Notes under the pieces: generated by a model
What the model saw: only the letters and a program-made list of their open reading frames with translations
What the model was told of the DNA's origin: nothing
The model's database searches: none
Assembly: GCF_000517265.1 (NCBI RefSeq)
Contig: NZ_AYSJ01000003.1
Location: 1 to 35,413 of the forward strand
Direction of reading: 5' to 3'
Length of the DNA stretch: 35,413 bases
Source: Photorhabdus khanii NC19
GTDB taxonomy: Bacteria; Pseudomonadota; Gammaproteobacteria; Enterobacterales; Enterobacteriaceae
In this document: positions 30,499-35,413 of the stretch, piece after piece
Layout of the letters: each line of letters starts with the position of its first letter
Position numbering within the stretch: position 1 is the first letter of the stretch
Position numbers and translations under genes: made by a program

Positions 30499-32283
30499 AT
30501 GAATACCACAATAACCGAACGATTAGTTTCTATTGCACAGGCAGCACATAAAGCCGGACATGGCGGTAAAGAGGCAATATATCGGGCGGCTTGTGAAGAG
30601 CTGTGTATGTCACGTTCAACGTTGATTAAAAAACTCGGTGAAGTTTTTGGCAAAAAACCACGTAAGAAACGTTCTGATGCAGGCAATAGTGCACTGACAC
30701 GTGAAGAAGCAACTTTGATTTCAGGGATATTGATGGAGGCCACTCGTAATACAGGGAAACGGTTATATAGCCTCGAACAAGCCGTTAATGATCTGCGTTC
30801 AAACGGCCTGATTCATGCAGGCCATATTGATACCGAAACGGGCGAATTTTCTCCGTTATCTATTGACGCTATTAGTCGTGCATTGCGCCAGTACAAACTT
30901 CATCCTGAACAGTTGAAAGTGTCTGCACCCAGCCTACAATTAGCTAGCTTGCATCCTAATCATGTATGGGAATTAGACGCCTCAATTTGCGTACTGTATT
31001 ACCTAAAAAATCCTAATAAAAATAATGGAGTTGACAGTGGATTACGCATGATGCCTGTGGCTGAATTTAATAAAAATAAGCCGAAAAATCTGGCTCGTAT
31101 TATTAATGATCGTGTCTGGTCGTTTGAATTAACAGATCATACAAGTGGCTGGATATATGTTGAATACTTATTTGGCGGTGAAACCAGTCAGAATTTTACT
31201 TCTGTATTAATTAACGCAATGCAAGATCGCGGTGACGCAGATGTATTACACGGTGTACCCCAAATTTTATTTACTGACCCCGGTTCAGCTTTGACAGCAC
31301 CTACACTACGTAACTTGTGCAAAGCTCTAGGCATTCAAATGATACAACACAAGGCCCGTAACGCCCGTGCTACAGGCTCTGTTGAAAAAGCGCGTGACAT
31401 CATTGAACGCAATTTCGAGTCCGGTTTACGTTTTCGACAGGTTGATGATATTGATGAGCTTAACCGTCTGGCACGGCTATGGCGTATGAAATTTAACCGT
31501 AGTGCAATACATAGTCGACATGGACAAACCCGTACAGATTGCTGGTTAAAAATCACAGCAGAACAGTTAGTAAAAGCACCTGCCATTAACGTTTGTCGTG
31601 AACTGGCAATTGGCGCACCAGAAAGCCGTAAAGTACAGGCAACCTTGCGAGTATCTTTCAGGGGACGTGAGTATGACGTCAGTACCGTTCCTAGCGTGAG
31701 TGTTGGTGATTCAATCATGATCACCCGCAATCCTTGGCGTGACGAAGAGGCACAGGTAGTCATTACTGGTGAAGATGGCTTTGATGTTTTCCATCTTGTT
31801 AATGAAGTCACTAAAGATGAGTACGGTTTTGCCATCGGCGCACCTGTAATTGGTCGTGAATTCCAGGCCATTCCTCAAACAATTGCACAACGTAATTTAG
31901 CCGAAATTGAACAGAAAATCATGGGGACAAACAGCACGGCTGAAACTGAAATAGCGCGTAAATTGAAAACACTCCCCCTCAATGGTCGGTTTGATCCATA
32001 TTTGGATATTGAACATAATGATGCACCAACGTATATGCCAAAACGTGGACAAGCTTCTACAGTACATAGTCCACGTATTGAACAGCTTATGAACCCCGTT
32101 GATGTTGTCAAAATTTTACGTGAACGGTTCCAATCACATGGCAAAACATGGTGTGGTGAGTTTTATCAGCAAATAGTTAAACGCTTTCCTAATGGTGTTC
32201 CAACAGATCAAATTGATGAGTTGGTTGATGAATTCATGGGGCAATCAGCAATTGTTGCACGCAGTATTATCAACGGTAATTAG
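30499..32283 (+). CDS. Mu-type DDE transposase (BcepMu TnpA-like)
   Basis: A 594-residue transposase. The N-terminal ~140 residues have helix-turn-helix regions (HGGKEAIYRAACEELCMSRSTLIKKLGEVFG) that bind phage ends. The catalytic core shows D160 (HVWELDAS), D260 (FTDPGSAL) and E296 (GSVEKARDIIE), a D,D(35)E spacing. A C-terminal Mu-type domain with strands (VQATLRVSFRGREYDVSTVPSV) follows and ends in a helical region. It integrates and replicates the phage by transposition with the ATPase downstream. Length is near BcepMu's transposase and shorter than MuA (663). Confidence 0.93.
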   Translation: MNTTITERLVSIAQAAHKAGHGGKEAIYRAACEELCMSRSTLIKKLGEVFGKKPRKKRSDAGNSALTREEATLISGILMEATRNTGKRLYSLEQAVNDLRSNGLIHAGHIDTETGEFSPLSIDAISRALRQYKLHPEQLKVSAPSLQLASLHPNHVWELDASICVLYYLKNPNKNNGVDSGLRMMPVAEFNKNKPKNLARIINDRVWSFELTDHTSGWIYVEYLFGGETSQNFTSVLINAMQDRGDADVLHGVPQILFTDPGSALTAPTLRNLCKALGIQMIQHKARNARATGSVEKARDIIERNFESGLRFRQVDDIDELNRLARLWRMKFNRSAIHSRHGQTRTDCWLKITAEQLVKAPAINVCRELAIGAPESRKVQATLRVSFRGREYDVSTVPSVSVGDSIMITRNPWRDEEAQVVITGEDGFDVFHLVNEVTKDEYGFAIGAPVIGREFQAIPQTIAQRNLAEIEQKIMGTNSTAETEIARKLKTLPLNGRFDPYLDIEHNDAPTYMPKRGQASTVHSPRIEQLMNPVDVVKILRERFQSHGKTWCGEFYQQIVKRFPNGVPTDQIDELVDEFMGQSAIVARSIINGN

Positions 32284-32521
32284 TTTTTCATTGTGTATAT
32301 TTAAGGAAAAGAAAATGGCGATTAAAGTTCATAATCCACTACCTTCATTGGAAACTCAAATTACAACTAAGGTTTATTTATAAAAGTGATACAATTTTTT
32401 TCGTGAAATTCATTATAACGTAAGAAATATACAGGATATTTGGCCAGGGAATGATGTTGCTATCTCTTATTATCAATGGCATATGCAAAAATAAAGGTAG
32501 CCGCTTAACGGGGGGATTATT
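32284..32521 (+). pseudogene. interrupted small ORF between transposase and ATPase
   Basis: A 238-base gap. After AAGGAAAAG, an ATG at 32315 opens a frame (MAIKVHNPLPSLETQITTK) that stops at 32381 and again at 32387, yet continues in the same frame to 32494 with YNFFREIHYNVRNIQDIWPGN and SYYQWHMQK. Read through, it would be 59 residues. It is either a decayed small early gene or chance. No family recognised. Confidence 0.35.
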
Positions 32522-33694
32522 ATGCTGGTGTTTAAACAGCAGTTACAGACACATCAGTTAACGCAAAGTGCAGCAGCAAGTGCTGCGGGAATTTCAGCGG
32601 CGGCGTTGGCTCAAATTGTTAATCACAATATATGGCCAAGGCAGAACATGGATGCAATTCGTCAACGTATTACTGATTTCTTGGCAAGAAAAGGTATCGA
32701 TACCGCAAAAAGTTTTGAGGTGGTACAAGCAACCGATAAATTAGATACCTATGCCGATAATAAAAATACAACCTTCATTTCCAAGGATGAAAACATGTTA
32801 CTAAAAAAACAAGTATTATTTCCAGCTACGAAAAAGCACTTTGGTTTATTTCGTGATCCATTTGAAGATAGTGCAATTCAAAGTGCTGAAGATGTTTTTG
32901 TGACTCCAGATAGCCGTTATGTGCGGGAAGCAATGTATCAAACAGCCCGCTATGGTGGTTTTCTGGCAGTATCAGGGGAATCGGGTTCAGGTAAAACGAC
33001 ACTGCGTCGTGATCTTATTGACCGTATTAACAGGGAAAATACCCCCGTTATTGTTATTGAACCCTATGTATTAGCAATGGAAGACAATGATGTAAAAGGT
33101 AAGACCTTGAAAGCATCAAACATTGCTGAAGCTATTGTGAATACCTTAGCGCCATTGGAAAACTTGAAACGATCGCCTGAAGCACGCTTCCGCCAGTTGC
33201 ACAAGATATTGAAAGACAGTTCACGGGCTGGCTATCAGCATGTGTTAATAATAGAAGAAGCACACTCGTTGCCTTTACCAACATTAAAACACCTTAAACG
33301 ATTCTTTGAACTGGAAGATGGATTTAAAAAACTGTTATCGATCATTTTGATTGGTCAGTCTGAGCTGGAATTAAAGCTATCGGAACGTAATCAAGAGGTT
33401 CGTGAAGTAGTACAACGTTGTGAGGTTGTTAATTTGTTTCCTCTTAATGATTATCTAGAAACATTTCTGGATTTTAAATTTGGTCGTGTAGGTATGAATA
33501 CTAACAAGATCTTAGATAATAGCGCTATTGGTGCTATCCGTGACCGTTTATGTCTTAGTCGGCATAGCGGTAAAGAGACCGTTAGTTTATTATATCCATT
33601 AGCTATTGGAAACCTGATTATTGCAGCGATGAATATGGCTGCAATTAATGAGATATCTATGGTTGATGCCAATATTATTCGCAGTGTTAGCTAA
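32522..33694 (+). CDS. ExeA-like AAA ATPase, transposition protein B
   Basis: A 390-residue transposition activator. The N-terminal ~60 residues have a helix-turn-helix (HQLTQSAAASAAGISAAALAQIVNHNIWPRQNMDAIRQRI) as in MuB. The AAA domain has the Walker A SGESGSGKTTL (about residues 151-161, K158) and Walker B HVLIIEEAHSL (about 240-250), with HFGLFRDPFEDSAIQ before it, the ExeA/TniB-like opening. It should choose target DNA and stimulate the transposase. A GGGGGGA site precedes the ATG. BcepMu carries the equivalent pair in the same order. Confidence 0.92.
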   Translation: MLVFKQQLQTHQLTQSAAASAAGISAAALAQIVNHNIWPRQNMDAIRQRITDFLARKGIDTAKSFEVVQATDKLDTYADNKNTTFISKDENMLLKKQVLFPATKKHFGLFRDPFEDSAIQSAEDVFVTPDSRYVREAMYQTARYGGFLAVSGESGSGKTTLRRDLIDRINRENTPVIVIEPYVLAMEDNDVKGKTLKASNIAEAIVNTLAPLENLKRSPEARFRQLHKILKDSSRAGYQHVLIIEEAHSLPLPTLKHLKRFFELEDGFKKLLSIILIGQSELELKLSERNQEVREVVQRCEVVNLFPLNDYLETFLDFKFGRVGMNTNKILDNSAIGAIRDRLCLSRHSGKETVSLLYPLAIGNLIIAAMNMAAINEISMVDANIIRSVS

Positions 33695-33990
33695 AGATAT
33701 CATTATGAGAAAAAGTTCTACTTAACAATTAATATTGGTAATATTCATATTAAAACTGCCTTATCACAAGTTAAATATGCAAGGCGTATTCGACTAATTT
33801 TTGGTTTTATTAATTTCAAGTTGGTTACAACAAGGATGTAACATACCATAACCAGAGAAATAGAAGTCTTGGAAATATTAATACCGACATTTCATTATCG
33901 ATCTATTTGAAAAAAATTTTCTTTGTTGAGGAAAAGAAGTGGATATATTGGTATTAATAAATACATTCATTAAGTAACAGGTAATTAAAT
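33695..33990. other. AT-rich gap after ATPase gene
   Basis: About 300 very AT-rich bases with many stops in all frames and no supported gene. Short open stretches may be remains of early genes. It could hold an internal promoter for the GemA-Mor genes, the counterpart of Mu Pm, but no clear box pair was found. Confidence 0.4.
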
Positions 33991-34144
33991 ATGGTAAAAA
34001 TAAAAATTCTGTTTAAAGCTAAATCCGCTTTCTACACCCCGCAATTATGTAAATAAAGCTATTGTAAAAGATATTAATGGAATATCAATTAATTCAGGAA
34101 AAGAAAATTTTTCAATTATCCTATTTGGACAGAAAATTAAGTAA
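33991..34144 (+). pseudogene. frameshifted small early gene
   Basis: The ATG at 33991 starts MVKIKILFKAKSAFYTP and then hits a stop after a CCCC run (34037-34040). Skipping one C lets the frame run on as RNYVNKAIVKDINGISINS...NFSIILFGQKIK to a TAA at 34144, giving about 50 residues of protein-like sequence with sensible composition. The simplest reading is a one-base insertion in a C run, making a pseudogene. A sequencing error or recoding is also possible. It is 11 bases before the zinc-ribbon gene, as expected in an operon. Confidence 0.6.
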
Positions 34145-34155
34145 GGAACATACTT

Positions 34156-34347
34156 ATGAAAATAACATGTAATCACTGCAAACAACCTGTTGAAAAAATG
34201 AATCTAAAACAAGCCAAGGTTATCCAGACTCCTGAGTTTGGTGAGTGGGTTGTTGATTTAATCTTGGTTTGTCCACATTGTAGTCAGCAATACGGTGTAT
34301 CTGTGGCAACATGGGATTTACAACCACTAGAGACCACTCATGGATAA
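34156..34347 (+). CDS. zinc-ribbon early protein
   Basis: This 63-residue protein has two CxxC knuckles: CNHC at residues 5-8 and CPHC at about 39-42. The stretch between them is a strand hairpin (AKVIQTPEFGEWVVDLILV). This is a small zinc-ribbon. A GTAAGGAA site lies ahead. Similar zinc-ribbon proteins occur in Mu-like early regions. It may bind nucleic acid or a host protein; Mu Com, a zinc-finger mRNA-binding activator, is not clearly related. It is followed by an 89-base gap before GemA. Confidence 0.75.
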   Translation: MKITCNHCKQPVEKMNLKQAKVIQTPEFGEWVVDLILVCPHCSQQYGVSVATWDLQPLETTHG

Positions 34348-34445
34348 AACGGTCTTATACCGAAAAGCCAGGTTCAGTAATATCAAGTTAATGCTGACTA
34401 TTTTGGTTTACTCAATTAGAGAGTACATAGCAGAGGATGAATAAG

Positions 34446-34874
34446 ATGGCAAAACAGAAACTTATTCAGCTTATTCATATTGCACATAGTAATCTAAAAC
34501 TAGATGAAGATACGTATCGCCAGATGCTACTTTCAGAGACCGGAAAAGCCTCTACGCGGGAAATGGATATCCCGCAGTTAACTCGCGTTTTGGATGCGAT
34601 GAAAAAGCGCGGTTTTAAGATTAAATCCCCTAAGAAATCCAAAACATCGCGTTCATTAGATTGCCACCCCCACTCAAAGAAGATACGTGCATTGTGGTTG
34701 GAAATGGCATCTATAGGTATTGTTCATAATAGTTCTGAACAAGCCTTAGCTCACTGGGTTAAGCGTGAAACAGATATTGATGATTTACAGTGGTTGGATT
34801 CAGGCCAAGCCAGCAGCATTATTGAAAAACTGAAGAAGTGGCGGAACCGCGTCACGAGGAAAAAGTATGAATGA
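34446..34874 (+). CDS. gemA: GemA-like regulatory protein (Mu gp16, DUF1018)
   Basis: A 142-residue protein from the ATG at 34446, which has AGAGG 9 bases upstream; the ATG at 34437 abuts that site. The sequence AKQKLIQLIHIAHSNLKLDEDTYRQMLLSETGKASTREMDIPQLTRVLDAMKKRGFKIK is the DUF1018 block, and LWLEMASIGIVHNSSEQALAHWVKRETDIDDLQWLDSGQASSIIEKLKKW is its second half. Mu GemA alters host gene expression and DNA supercoiling. It overlaps Mor by 8 bases, as gp16 and Mor are close in Mu. Family assignment is strong. Confidence 0.9.
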   Translation: MAKQKLIQLIHIAHSNLKLDEDTYRQMLLSETGKASTREMDIPQLTRVLDAMKKRGFKIKSPKKSKTSRSLDCHPHSKKIRALWLEMASIGIVHNSSEQALAHWVKRETDIDDLQWLDSGQASSIIEKLKKWRNRVTRKKYE

Positions 34875-35235
34875 TGTGAATAACTTTCGTAGCAAAGGTC
34901 CTGAACTGCTGGTAGAACTGGCACAGCACACAGCCTGTACGGTCAGTGAAATAATCCATGTTGAGCCTGCGTTAGCTGAACAAATTGGCGAAGCTGTTGC
35001 GAACCATATGATGCAGGTTTGGGGCGGTCAAAATGTCTATTTTCCTATGGGCATGGTTTGGAAAGTCAGCCTCCGTGATCGTGAGATTTTCAACGAGTTT
35101 AACGGTAAAAATCATCATGATCTGGCTCGCAAGTTTGGTGTTTCTATTCAATGGATTTACAGCGTAGTGAAGCGTATTCGAAAGGAGGAACTAGATCGCC
35201 TACAAGGTAAGTTATTCGATAACGAATCTGAATAG
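34867..35235 (+). CDS. mor: Mor-like transcription activator of late genes
   Basis: This 122-residue protein belongs to the Mu Mor/C family. The N-terminal dimer domain (VSEIIHVEPALAEQIGEAVANHMMQVWGGQNVYFPMGMVWKVSLRDREIFNEFNG) is followed by a helix-turn-helix (HHDLARKFGVSIQWIYSVVKRIRKEELDRLQG). It should activate the divergent late operon beginning at 25.9 kb by binding near the late promoter, where a 7-bp inverted repeat lies. No separate C protein gene is seen, so this protein may do the whole job, unlike Mu where Mor activates C and C the late genes. It is the last early gene before a strong terminator. Confidence 0.9.
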   Translation: MNDVNNFRSKGPELLVELAQHTACTVSEIIHVEPALAEQIGEAVANHMMQVWGGQNVYFPMGMVWKVSLRDREIFNEFNGKNHHDLARKFGVSIQWIYSVVKRIRKEELDRLQGKLFDNESE

Positions 35236-35413
35236 GCAGGTCAAACTGATTGAGCTTAGTAAAATTAGATGGCAGACTAAGCATGATTCTCGTTCGGTCT
35301 GCCTTTCAAATACTGAAAAGGATTTACAATTGAATCTCCATAACTTCCCACTTAGTCCAGTTTTTTCCCATAATTATCTTTCAGTTCCCTGTCAAATATC
35401 TTACTTATGATCA
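35236..35413. other. prophage left-end region
   Basis: About 180 bases after Mor. Apart from the terminator I see nothing that is clearly coding. The prophage end should lie here or just beyond the window. No terminal repeat matching the other end was found by eye. Confidence 0.35.
35271..35306 (+). terminator. Rho-independent terminator after Mor
   Basis: GGCAGAC and GTCTGCC form a perfect 7-bp stem with a 19-base loop that can pair further, followed by TTT. It closes the early operon. Confidence 0.75.

Noticed and set aside
31335-32144. Minus-strand open frames in the transposase gene (178 and 89 codons)
   Set aside because: Serine/arginine-rich shadows of the transposase frame, without start sites.
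30499-33694. Transposase plus ATPase as an inserted Tn7/Tn5053-type transposon
   Set aside because: They sit in the early operon of a complete Mu-like phage, between DUF3102 and GemA/Mor, in BcepMu order, with no terminal repeats around them.
1-35413. CRISPR arrays, tRNA or rRNA genes
   Set aside because: No regularly spaced short repeats and no cloverleaf-type or rRNA-like sequence were seen. The only large repeat is the 1.2-kb tandem duplication.

Overview
The window holds a near-complete, Mu-like transposable prophage of about 32 kb (roughly 3.2-35.3 kb). It is set in an AT-rich enterobacterial background that carries fragments of other mobile elements (1-3.2 kb). The low GC content, the HigBA-type toxin-antitoxin genes, the Ash/Icd-like small ORFs and the prophage type would fit an insect-associated Morganellaceae such as Photorhabdus or Xenorhabdus. 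That host assignment is inference: no host housekeeping gene is present.

The prophage matches the BcepMu branch of Mu-like phages better than Mu itself. The evidence is a BcepMu gp16-family regulator, a DUF3102 protein, a DDE transposase followed by an ExeA-like AAA ATPase, a signal-bearing SLT lysin, and an early region transcribed away from the late region. Read on the minus strand, the late operon runs from 25.9 kb to 3.36 kb: holin, SLT endolysin, nested Rz/Rz1 spanins, gp25- and gp26-like proteins, small and large terminase, portal, F head protein, G morphogenesis protein, protease with nested scaffold, major capsid, decoration protein, gp36, gp37, a small protein, sheath, tube, an unknown insert, frameshifted tail chaperones, tape measure, U, X, D, V, W, J, I, tail fibre and fibre chaperone. 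Head genes resemble Mu. Tail and baseplate genes resemble P2.

The control region is at 26-29 kb. A Dam-like methyltransferase faces right. A leftward lysogeny operon carries the repressor followed by three unrecognised genes: a two-helix membrane protein, a lipoprotein, and a small protein that may contain a winged helix. The rightward early promoter contains a perfect 16-bp palindrome between its -35 and -10 boxes, opposite the repressor. The rightward early operon (28.9-35.2 kb) encodes the gp16-like regulator, an IclR-type winged-helix protein, the DUF3102 protein, transposase, ATPase, two broken small ORFs, a zinc-ribbon protein, GemA and Mor, and ends at a strong terminator. Mor is expected to activate the late operon.

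The left flank (about 0.3-2.75 kb) is a 1.2-kb segment present twice in tandem. Each copy has a HigB-like toxin gene, a HigA-like antitoxin gene, a convergent ribbon-helix-helix repressor and an Ash/Icd-like ORF. In the first copy the toxin is frameshifted, the RHH start codon is mutated and the Ash ORF is truncated. The second copy is intact and continues into one more unknown gene. The exact prophage ends and target duplication could not be placed by eye.
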